Source: a bacterium (GTDB lineage Bacteria; Cyanobacteriota; Vampirovibrionia; Gastranaerophilales; Gastranaerophilaceae). From it: a stretch of 8,352 nucleotides of DNA. Shown here one piece after another: positions 1 to 4,902 of this stretch. The stretch spans positions 1-8,352 of the forward strand of contig JAGOIO010000052.1 of the NCBI GenBank assembly GCA_017995595.1. The letters run 5' to 3'. The notes beneath the pieces were generated by a model that saw only the letters and a program-made list of their open reading frames with translations, was not told the origin of the DNA and ran no database searches. The position numbers and the translations under genes are program-made. Each line of letters begins with the position of its first letter. Within the stretch, counting starts at the first letter, position 1.

Positions 1-548
1 GAATGTTACTTACAGCCCTTGTGCTTGCAAGAGAATGGGAGAGAGGAACTATGGAAAGTCTTTTAACTACTAATGTTAAAAAAATAGATATTGTCCTTGG
101 TAAGTATATTCCATATTTTATTCTTGGTATTTTATCTATGTGTTTTAGTCTGTTTATGTGCATATTCGTATTCAAAATTCCTTTTAGGGGAAGCTTATTG
201 ATGTTACTTTTTGGTGCAAGTTTATTCCTTTCAACTGCACTTGGTACAGGACTTTTAATTTCTTCTTGCTTTAAAGACCAATTCTTAGCAAGTCAAACAG
301 CCTTATCGGTAGGTTTTCTTCCTGCAATGATGCTTTCAGGACTTATTTATCCGATAAGCTCAATGCCTATTATTTTTCAGTTTTTGACAAAATTTGTTCC
401 GGCAAGATACTTTGTCATGATTATTCAAAGTGAATTTATGGCAGGTACCATTTACGAAATACTTGTACCAAATTGTATTTTTTTAGGAGCTTTAGGGTTT
501 ATTCTTTTTGCTTTTGTTTATGAAAATATAAAAATGAAGGTGGATTAA
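1..548 (+). CDS. ybhS: ABC-2 type exporter permease, YbhS-like (5' truncated)
   Basis: This is the C-terminal half of an inner-membrane permease of an ABC-2 (drug/export) transporter. The frame is open to the left window edge, and the ATG at base 3 is probably internal, because about 180 of the usual ~370 residues are present. Counting from that Met, the conserved cytoplasmic segment AREWERGTME is at residues 9-18, followed by membrane segments at about 35-57, 64-88, 97-115 and 155-173. Other landmarks are GTGLLISS (81-88), MMLSGLIYP (109-117) and PARYF (133-137). From memory these match E. coli YbhS closely, including the order of the blocks. The next gene is its paralogous partner and starts at the base after the stop codon, so the two proteins presumably form a heterodimeric channel. 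The ATPase and HlyD-type subunits of such systems are usually encoded just upstream, outside this window. The transported substrate cannot be told from the sequence; the symbol marks family resemblance, not proven orthology. Confidence 0.88.
   Translation, partial: MLLTALVLAREWERGTMESLLTTNVKKIDIVLGKYIPYFILGILSMCFSLFMCIFVFKIPFRGSLLMLLFGASLFLSTALGTGLLISSCFKDQFLASQTALSVGFLPAMMLSGLIYPISSMPIIFQFLTKFVPARYFVMIIQSEFMAGTIYEILVPNCIFLGALGFILFAFVYENIKMKVD
537..543 (+). promoter_or_regulatory. Ribosome binding site for second exporter permease
   Basis: AAGGTGG lies 5 nt before the ATG at 549, inside the last codons of the preceding permease gene. The stop TAA (546-548) abuts the next ATG directly, so the two genes are almost certainly translationally coupled. 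Confidence 0.75.
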
Positions 549-1658
549 ATGTTACGTAGGATTATTTCTTTAATAAAAAAAGAGTTTGCGGTTATATGGC
601 GTGATCCCAAAAGCCGTGCTTTAATAATTTTTCCACCTTTGATGCAATTACTTATTTTTGCTCATGCGGTTACAATGGAAGTTAAAAATATTGACGTTGC
701 TTTTTGGGATAAATCTCAAACTCCACAATCAAGAAATTTGGCAGAAATGTTTCATTCTTCAAAGTGGTTTAGAAAAATATATTTTATTCAGTCTGATGTT
801 GAACTAAAAAAAGATATTAATACTCAAAAAGTTCAAATGGCATTAATTATTCCATCTGATTTTGCTAAAAATATTCTAAATAAAAAAAATACTGATATAC
901 AAATTATTGTTGACGGCAGGCAAACAAATTCTGCGGCTATCGGGAGCAGTTATGCGACTGAAATTATAAAAAATTATGAAACAGAATTTGCAAAATTTAA
1001 TATAAAAAAAACAGGTAGTATAAATTTTCAGGTGAGAAATAAGTATAATCCGAATTTAATTTTTATGTGGTACACAGTGGTTTCATTAATGGCAATTTTA
1101 GCGTTGGTTATAACCTTGTTGTTGACAGCTCTTTCTATTGCAAGAGAACGTGAACGTGGAACTTTTGACCAATTAATTGTTTCGCCTCTAAGTCCATTTG
1201 AAATTCTTATCGGGAAAATTATTCCGCCATTATGTATTGCCGTATTGCTGACGGTTTTTATGATGTTTATTGCTATAAATTGCTTTAAAACTCCATTTAC
1301 AGGTTCGTTTTTTGTCTTTATTATTGCGACAATCTTTTCTTTATTATCGATTGTCGGTATCGGTCTGTTTATTTCTTCAATTTGTTTTACCCAACAACAA
1401 GCAATTCTTGGGTGCTTTTTGTTTCAGTCTCCTGCCGTAATCCTTTGTGGATTTGTTTCTCCTATTGAAGATATGCCTAAAATTTTTCAATATTTGACAT
1501 GTATTAATCCTCTTCGCTTTTTTATGGTTATAACAAAAGGTTTGTTCTTTAAAAATATGCCGACTTCAGAAGTCCTTGTAAATCTTTTTCCTCTAATGAT
1601 TATAGCAATATTTACTCTTTCTCTTGCAACTTGGTCTTTTAAGCGACAACTCGATTAG
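549..1658 (+). CDS. ybhR: ABC-2 type exporter permease, YbhR-like
   Basis: This is a complete 369-aa inner-membrane permease, the usual length for the YbhR/YhhJ family. It has one N-terminal membrane segment (about 22-42) and a long extracytoplasmic domain (about 43-170) with the family blocks VDGRQTNSA (121-129) and RNKYNPNL (163-170). A C-terminal membrane bundle follows, with segments at about 174-197, 224-245, 253-277, 286-303 and 345-364. Cytoplasmic and loop signatures are ARERERGTFDQL (198-209), CFTQQQA (279-285), SPIEDMP (304-310) and INPLRFF (319-325), which I recall as close to E. coli YbhR. The start is fixed by AAGGTGG 5 nt upstream. With the preceding gene it likely forms the membrane part of one exporter, whose ATPase is not in view. 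Its last 20 bp overlap the 3' end of the opposing gene on the minus strand, and no terminator hairpin is visible after its stop. The family assignment is firm; the substrate is unknown. Confidence 0.92.
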   Translation: MLRRIISLIKKEFAVIWRDPKSRALIIFPPLMQLLIFAHAVTMEVKNIDVAFWDKSQTPQSRNLAEMFHSSKWFRKIYFIQSDVELKKDINTQKVQMALIIPSDFAKNILNKKNTDIQIIVDGRQTNSAAIGSSYATEIIKNYETEFAKFNIKKTGSINFQVRNKYNPNLIFMWYTVVSLMAILALVITLLLTALSIARERERGTFDQLIVSPLSPFEILIGKIIPPLCIAVLLTVFMMFIAINCFKTPFTGSFFVFIIATIFSLLSIVGIGLFISSICFTQQQAILGCFLFQSPAVILCGFVSPIEDMPKIFQYLTCINPLRFFMVITKGLFFKNMPTSEVLVNLFPLMIIAIFTLSLATWSFKRQLD

Positions 1659-2961
1659 TACTTTTTTCTTCTTGTTTTACTTTTTGTGCTTCTTTATTAT
1701 ATCTGTATTGCGTGAAGAATTTTGAGCAACCTGCAACGAAAAATCCCATAACTGCAAGACTAAATATAGTTGGAACACCAACTAAAAGAGATTTTTGCTT
1801 AAACAATCGCTTAAATTCTTCAGCAACAGCTTTGTCTGAAGAATCACCTTTTTGTGCTGCAAGTTTCTTAGCAAGTTCAGGTAAATCTTTTAATTTTGGA
1901 GTTTCAAAGTTTTTATCTCCGCTTTTTCCTGTCATTTCCTCATATCCGCCTTTTTTGCGTAAAATGCCTTTAAAACCTTTAATAAATAAGTCTGCACCTG
2001 TAATTACGTAGAAAGTTACAATCGGGTATCTGAATAAGACTTCAAGGACATTTTGTTTTCCTCTGTCTTTTGCAGCTTGAAGATATCCTGCAAAGCCTAT
2101 TCCAACACAAGATACAAGCTGTCCTCGAGATAAAGTGAGCTTTCTCTTTTCATTTCCGAATTCATCTAAAACACTCTTTCCGTTCTTATCTTTTACTACG
2201 CTTGAATCAACATCTAAACTGAAATATTTATTGAAAGTTTTTGCTCTTTCTTCATTTTTAAATAATTTAGTACCTGGTGTAAGTATGTACTCAGAAGCTT
2301 TCTGAACAGCTTTAGTGTTTCTGCCTGCTACTGCAAGACCAGCAAGTGCTAAACAACCTGCATAAGCTCCGCCTGCTATCTTTAAATGCTTTTTTGCACT
2401 ATCTTTAACTTCATTTTGCTTTGTCTTATCTTCGCTTTTAACTTTGTTCAGGTTTGCAATATTATTGAAATCTGATTCCTTAAAAACTTTTAGAGTTAAT
2501 ACGTTTTTTATAAAATTAAGTGAGTATTCGCATAAAGGTATTGCCATCGCTGATAACGCAAGTGCCAATTTTACCGGCATGATTTTTTTCTTGTCTGAAT
2601 CAGAAATGCTTTTGTCTTTTGCAAGTTCTTCTGCTCTAACAGGAACTTTTTCTTTTAAATTCTTTGCAAGTTTTTTGCTGAACAATTTTCTGAAAATTCC
2701 TTCGCCTAAGCCTTTTCCTCCAAAGTAAATTAATACGTTTTCAGTTAGTTCAAGGAATGACATGTCTGCAAAATCAGCAAGTCCTCTAGCAAAGAAAACT
2801 TTAGGAATCCAGTTTACGATTAAATCTTGTGTAAATCTCAAATGAGCTAAAGAACCTTCGGATTCTTCCAAAGCAACATACTTTGCCATAATCTTTTGGG
2901 ATTTTGGTAAAGTTTGAACGAGTTTTTTAGTCTCAGGGGACATAAGATTGTTTATTTTCAT
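1639..2961 (-). CDS. Unrecognised 440-aa membrane protein
   Basis: I do not recognise this family. The protein is rich in Lys, Ala and Leu. Hydrophobic stretches that could be membrane segments are at about 130-155, 194-213, 283-296, 308-328 and 391-413; a semi-hydrophobic N-terminal region (44-82) reads IVNWIPKVFFARGLADF. Between them are charged, probably cytoplasmic loops: 92-128, 161-193, 230-280 and 333-390. There is no signal peptide, no transporter signature and no catalytic motif that I can see. Cysteines are few, and there is one Trp (W51). The start at 2961 has an in-frame TGA 24 nt upstream and AGGA 12 nt upstream; Met7 has no ribosome binding site. Codon use fits the neighbours. 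The gene lies behind a putative Trp leader-peptide attenuator (3005-3180), so it may be induced when charged tRNA-Trp runs low. It overlaps the opposing exporter gene tail-to-tail by 20 bp. That it is a real gene is well supported by length and by the promoter and leader in front of it. Confidence 0.82.
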   Translation of the reverse strand: MKINNLMSPETKKLVQTLPKSQKIMAKYVALEESEGSLAHLRFTQDLIVNWIPKVFFARGLADFADMSFLELTENVLIYFGGKGLGEGIFRKLFSKKLAKNLKEKVPVRAEELAKDKSISDSDKKKIMPVKLALALSAMAIPLCEYSLNFIKNVLTLKVFKESDFNNIANLNKVKSEDKTKQNEVKDSAKKHLKIAGGAYAGCLALAGLAVAGRNTKAVQKASEYILTPGTKLFKNEERAKTFNKYFSLDVDSSVVKDKNGKSVLDEFGNEKRKLTLSRGQLVSCVGIGFAGYLQAAKDRGKQNVLEVLFRYPIVTFYVITGADLFIKGFKGILRKKGGYEEMTGKSGDKNFETPKLKDLPELAKKLAAQKGDSSDKAVAEEFKRLFKQKSLLVGVPTIFSLAVMGFFVAGCSKFFTQYRYNKEAQKVKQEEKSTNRVVA

Positions 2962-2973
2962 AGCGTAATAAAT

Positions 2974-2977
2974 TCCT
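2974..2977 (-). promoter_or_regulatory. Weak, distant ribosome binding site of 440-aa protein gene
   Basis: On the minus strand AGGA is followed by 12 nt and then the ATG at 2961, a longer gap than usual. It is the only purine-rich candidate before that start and supports Met1 over Met7. Confidence 0.5.
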
Positions 2978-3004
2978 ATTCAAAAATTGTAAGTAAACTG
3001 AAGC

Positions 3005-3037
3005 AAAAAAATTGCCTACACAATGTGCAAGCAATTT
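3005..3037 (-). terminator. Intrinsic terminator inside the leader (attenuator hairpin, 3:4)
   Basis: Read on the minus strand, the arm at 3037-3025 pairs over 13 bp with the arm at 3021-3009 around an AUU triloop, and a run of seven T (3011-3005) ends the structure. Eleven pairs are Watson-Crick and two are G-U. On the plus strand those two become C-A mismatches and there is no clean T-run, so the hairpin is built for minus-strand RNA. It lies 43 nt before the start codon of the 440-aa protein, where a plain end-of-gene terminator would make no sense unless the leader is itself a transcript. The 5' arm carries GCTTGCAC (3032-3025), complementary to leader segment 2 at 3109-3102. Confidence 0.8.
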
Positions 3038-3083
3038 GAATTTCTTAATAAAATTAATAAATTAATTAATAATTTAGAATTTA

Positions 3084-3161
3084 TTAACGCCAACAAAACA
3101 CGCTTGCACCTAATTGCAAGCACCACCAATTATTATTTGATTTTTGTGTTTTGTTAAACAT
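3084..3161 (-). CDS. Predicted 25-aa leader peptide with tandem Trp codons
   Basis: The short ORF starts at ATG 3161-3159 and stops at TAA 3086-3084. Residues 9-14 are Asn-Asn-Asn-Trp-Trp-Cys; a second Cys is at 23 and a third Trp at 24, two codons before the stop. Three Trp in 25 codons is far above background: the downstream 440-aa protein has a single Trp. AAAGGG (3178-3173) lies 11 nt before the ATG, long but like the 12-13 nt gaps of two other minus-strand genes here. The peptide has no obvious signal or membrane segment. Its codons run through hairpin segments 1 and 2, so its translation must affect their folding. I infer that the act of translation, not the peptide, is the function. 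Trp is the likeliest sensed amino acid; Cys or Asn starvation would stall ribosomes near the same place. A non-functional chance ORF cannot be excluded. Confidence 0.6.
   Translation of the reverse strand: MFNKTQKSNNNWWCLQLGASVFCWR
3092..3155 (-). other. Outer 10-bp stem enclosing the 1:2 hairpin
   Basis: AACAAAACAC (minus strand 3155-3146) is perfectly complementary to GTGTTTTGTT (3101-3092). Its 3' arm begins at the base right after segment 2, so the outer stem can stack on the inner hairpin, leaving 24 unpaired bases on the 5' side that include both Trp codons. It overlaps codons 3-6 of the leader ORF, so translation would open it. In untranslated RNA it would stabilise 1:2 and hence favour termination. 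Confidence 0.6.
3102..3121 (-). other. Leader hairpin 1:2 (anti-antiterminator)
   Basis: This is a perfect 7-bp inverted repeat, GCTTGCA/TGCAAGC, with a 6-nt loop. On the minus strand it follows the tandem Trp codons of the leader ORF. The left arm recurs as part of the terminator 5' arm (3032-3026), which gives segment 2 two alternative partners. Confidence 0.7.
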
Positions 3162-3186
3162 ATATATAATTTCCCTTTGTATTTGG

Positions 3187-3215
3187 AGTTTAAATTAAAT
3201 TAAATTTTTTGTCAA
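3187..3215 (-). promoter_or_regulatory. Sigma70-type promoter of the attenuated leader
   Basis: On the minus strand there is a perfect -35 TTGACA (3215-3210), a 17-bp spacer, and -10 TAAACT (3192-3187, four of six consensus bases). Transcription would start near 3180. No other convincing -35/-10 pair was found between here and the start codon of the 440-aa protein, so this is the best candidate for driving that gene through the leader. Confidence 0.72.
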
Positions 3216-3270
3216 GTGCTAATTTGCATTTTGTAAACTGTGGAAATAACTCGGCTGAAATGGTGTTGTG

Positions 3271-3298
3271 TTGAAGTTTTTTGAAAAAGTGGTATAAT
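3271..3298 (+). promoter_or_regulatory. Extended -10 promoter of the pilin-like gene
   Basis: TTGAAG (3271-3276), a 16-bp spacer and a perfect TATAAT (3293-3298), preceded by TG at 3290-3291, form a TGnTATAAT extended -10. The start site would be near 3305, giving a 5' leader of only about 28 nt to the chosen ATG. It faces away from the leader promoter at 3187-3215, with 55 bp between the two -35 boxes. Confidence 0.8.
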
Positions 3299-3320
3299 AT
3301 ACTTGTTATTATGAAATTTT

Positions 3321-3325
3321 AAAGG
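3321..3325 (+). promoter_or_regulatory. Ribosome binding site deciding the pilin start
   Basis: AAAGG ends 1 nt before the ATG at 3327 but 7 nt before the ATG at 3333. Only the second gap is workable, so translation should begin at 3333. Confidence 0.75.
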
Positions 3326-3332
3326 TATGTCG

Positions 3333-4040
3333 ATGTTAAATAGTAATAAAGCCTTTACATTAGCAGAAGTGTTAATTACTCTTGGAATTATTGGTGTAGT
3401 TGCTGCACTGACGATTCCGACATTAATGCAAAAAACAGAAGACAGACAGGCTGTAACAGGTTTGAAAACGGCATATTCAATGTTGTCTCAAGCTTATCAA
3501 AGGGCTGTTAATGATAATGGTGAACCTTCAACTTGGGGAATAGTTGATGCGGAAAGTGAATATAATGCCTTTGCTCCATATTTGAGATTTACAAAGGTTT
3601 GTGGCGGAGCAACAGGTTGTTTCCCTAAAATTTACATGCTATCCGGTGTTTTGGCCGGCGATATAGATACAGCTACTCATTATAAAGCAATACTTTCAAA
3701 TGGTATGTTAATTGCATTTTTCTCTTTCCCAACTTATGCTTGTAATCATAATATAGGACAAGGTAGCTTACAAAATGTTTGCGGTTTTATCCATATCGAT
3801 ATAAATGGACAGAAAAAGCCAAATGTTTGGGGTAAAGATTATTTTCAATTTATCCTGACGACTTCAGGAATTGTTCCAGACGGTTCTTCTATTCAAACTT
3901 CAGGTGATACTTTTGATACAGCTTGCAAAACAGGTAACGGATATGGTTGTGCTGCATGGGTAATCCAGAATGAAAACAGGGATTACTTAAAGTCTTGCAA
4001 AAGTTCTCTTTCTTGGACCGGTAATACAAAGTGTGATTAA
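3333..4040 (+). CDS. Type IV pilin-like / pseudopilin protein
   Basis: This is a 235-aa protein with a class III (prepilin) signal: a 7-residue leader MLNSNKA, then FTLAEVLITLGIIGVVAALTIP. Cleavage is expected between Ala7 and Phe8, so the -1 residue is Ala rather than the usual Gly, and Glu12 is the Glu5 of the mature protein that is needed for assembly. One hydrophobic helix (about 8-30) is followed by an amphipathic helix and a globular domain with eight cysteines, probably disulfide-bonded outside the membrane. The block DINGQKKPN...GKDYFQF (156-173) and later PDG are seen in many paralogous pseudopilins of gut Melainabacteria, as I recall them. No prepilin peptidase, ATPase or platform gene is adjacent, so it is a stand-alone subunit processed by machinery encoded elsewhere. 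An alternative start at 3327 would add two residues but has an ill-placed ribosome binding site. Whether it is a pilus subunit, minor pilin or secretion pseudopilin is open. Confidence 0.9.
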   Translation: MLNSNKAFTLAEVLITLGIIGVVAALTIPTLMQKTEDRQAVTGLKTAYSMLSQAYQRAVNDNGEPSTWGIVDAESEYNAFAPYLRFTKVCGGATGCFPKIYMLSGVLAGDIDTATHYKAILSNGMLIAFFSFPTYACNHNIGQGSLQNVCGFIHIDINGQKKPNVWGKDYFQFILTTSGIVPDGSSIQTSGDTFDTACKTGNGYGCAAWVIQNENRDYLKSCKSSLSWTGNTKCD

Positions 4041-4049
4041 ATCTTAAAA

Positions 4050-4892
4050 TTAACCTTTTACAGCACCTTCATTTTCACCTGAAATGAAGTATTTTTGTAG
4101 TGCTAAGAAAAATATTACAATAGGGATTGTTGCAAGAATTGAACCTGCTGCTATAAATCTCCAATTAGAGGAGAACATTCCTTGCAAGTTGTTTACGCCA
4201 ACAGGAAGTGTGTACATTGATTCTTTTGTTAAAACGATACTTGGCCACATAAATTCGCCCCAAGAACCGATAAATGTAAATATTGCAAGAACTGCAAGTG
4301 AGGGTTTAACCATTGGAATTAAAACTTTCCAAAAAGCTTGAAAAATATTGCAACCATCTACGATTGCAGCCTCTTCCATTTCTCTTGGAACTGCCATAAA
4401 CGCTTGTCTCATAAGGAAAATTCCGAATGCACTAACTGCAAATGGCATTACAAGTCCCATGTAGCCCATAAAATTATTTACACTATCTACCATATTGAGT
4501 TTTAATGTAATCAAATAAACAGGTAACATAATTGCTTGAAAAGGGACCATTATTGTTGCAAGTATTGCAAAAAATGTTATTTTCTTTCCTTTAAATTCCA
4601 TTCTTGCAAGAGGGTATCCTGCAAGTGCTGAAAGTATAAGGTTTAGTAAAACTGTTGCTCCTGCAACTATCATACTGTTTACAAAATATCCTATAAAATC
4701 AACTTTTCCCCAAACCCCGATATAATTTTGAAGTGTAAATTCGTGCGGTATAATTTGAGGTGGATAAGCAAAAATATTCTCGCTATTACCTTTCAAAGAA
4801 GTTGATATTAACCAAATGAACGGGAATATTGATAACAACGAAGTTACGATTAAAACTGTATGTATTGATATTTTTTCAAAAATTCTTTTCAT
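4050..4892 (-). CDS. Carbohydrate ABC transporter permease (CUT1, MalG/UgpE/LacG type)
   Basis: This is a 280-aa inner-membrane permease, the normal length for the second CUT1 permease, with six membrane segments at about 9-31, 70-95, 105-130, 143-163, 197-220 and 246-267. The cytoplasmic EAA loop that docks on the ATPase is EEAAIVDGCNIFQAFWKVLIP (173-193, quoted with 'EEAAIVDG' and 'LIP' as the key parts). Family landmarks also include GYPLAR (92-97), VPREMEEAA (168-176), GSWGEFMWP (209-217) and the C-terminal ISGENEGAVKG (270-280). It begins 8 nt after the partner permease gene stops, with AGGA overlapping that stop, so the pair is coupled. Neither a substrate-binding protein nor an MsmK/UgpC-type ATPase is encoded in the window; a shared ATPase elsewhere is common in CUT1 systems. 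The sugar cannot be inferred. Its stop lies 9 bp from the stop of the convergent pilin gene, with no terminator hairpin between. Confidence 0.93.
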   Translation of the reverse strand: MKRIFEKISIHTVLIVTSLLSIFPFIWLISTSLKGNSENIFAYPPQIIPHEFTLQNYIGVWGKVDFIGYFVNSMIVAGATVLLNLILSALAGYPLARMEFKGKKITFFAILATIMVPFQAIMLPVYLITLKLNMVDSVNNFMGYMGLVMPFAVSAFGIFLMRQAFMAVPREMEEAAIVDGCNIFQAFWKVLIPMVKPSLAVLAIFTFIGSWGEFMWPSIVLTKESMYTLPVGVNNLQGMFSSNWRFIAAGSILATIPIVIFFLALQKYFISGENEGAVKG

Positions 4893-4898
4893 TACTAA

Positions 4899-4902
4899 TC
4901 CT
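4899..4902 (-). promoter_or_regulatory. Ribosome binding site overlapping upstream stop codon
   Basis: AGGA on the minus strand (4902-4899) overlaps the TAG stop (4903-4901) of the preceding permease gene and lies 6 nt before the ATG at 4892. This suggests translational coupling of the two permeases. Confidence 0.7.

Larger units (their letters stand above)
3005..3180 (-). promoter_or_regulatory. Putative Trp leader-peptide transcription attenuator
   Basis: This is a predicted leader RNA of about 176 nt, from the inferred start site near 3180 to the end of the T-run. It has four interacting segments on the minus strand: 1 = GCTTGCA (3121-3115), 2 = GTGCAAGC (3109-3102), 3 = GCTTGCAC (3032-3025) and 4 = the terminator 3' arm (3021-3009). 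Segment 2 can pair with 1 (7 bp, 6-nt loop) or with 3 (8 bp), and 3 can pair with 4 (terminator). Two adjacent Trp codons of the leader ORF end one base before segment 1. A ribosome stalled there would be expected to mask segment 1, leave 2 free to pair with 3, and so prevent the terminator. This is the known logic of trp/his/leu attenuators. Its use here is inferred from the sequence. If the terminator is fully efficient, the same region would act as a free small RNA. Confidence 0.68.
2962..3326. other. Divergent intergenic regulatory region (365 bp)
   Basis: This AT-rich region separates the minus-strand membrane-protein gene from the plus-strand pilin gene. It holds two divergent promoters (minus strand 3187-3215, plus strand 3271-3298), a minus-strand leader of about 176 nt with a short Trp-rich ORF, and three inverted repeats that can form mutually exclusive RNA structures ending in a terminator. 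The stretch between the two -35 boxes (3216-3270) holds nothing I can name. A 10-bp palindrome, ATTAATTAAT (3061-3070), sits in the AT-rich linker between leader ORF and terminator. Confidence 0.8.

Noticed and set aside
1712..2728. Plus-strand open frames inside the 440-aa protein gene
   Set aside because: They are shadows of the minus-strand gene, without ribosome binding sites or recognisable domains.
3092..3158. integron attC-like arrangement (AAC ... GTTAAAC with internal hairpins)
   Set aside because: GTTAAAC fits the R' core, but the left core reads CGCCAAC, which breaks the RYYYAAC consensus. There is no integrase or cassette context, and the leader-attenuator reading explains the repeats better.
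3102..3180. T-box riboswitch (minus strand TTGGTGGTGC resembles a T-box core)
   Set aside because: Only about 50 mostly unstructured nt precede it from the inferred start site, so there is no stem I or specifier loop, and the ACC part of the T-box consensus is missing.
2993..3240. Direct repeat GTAAACTG at 2993-3000 and 3233-3240 flanking the leader
   Set aside because: An 8-bp match in a few hundred AT-rich bases is expected by chance, and no mobile-element features are associated with it.
3311..3322. Mini-ORF ATG-AAA-TTT-TAA upstream of the pilin
   Set aside because: Three codons with no ribosome binding site; likely chance in AT-rich sequence.
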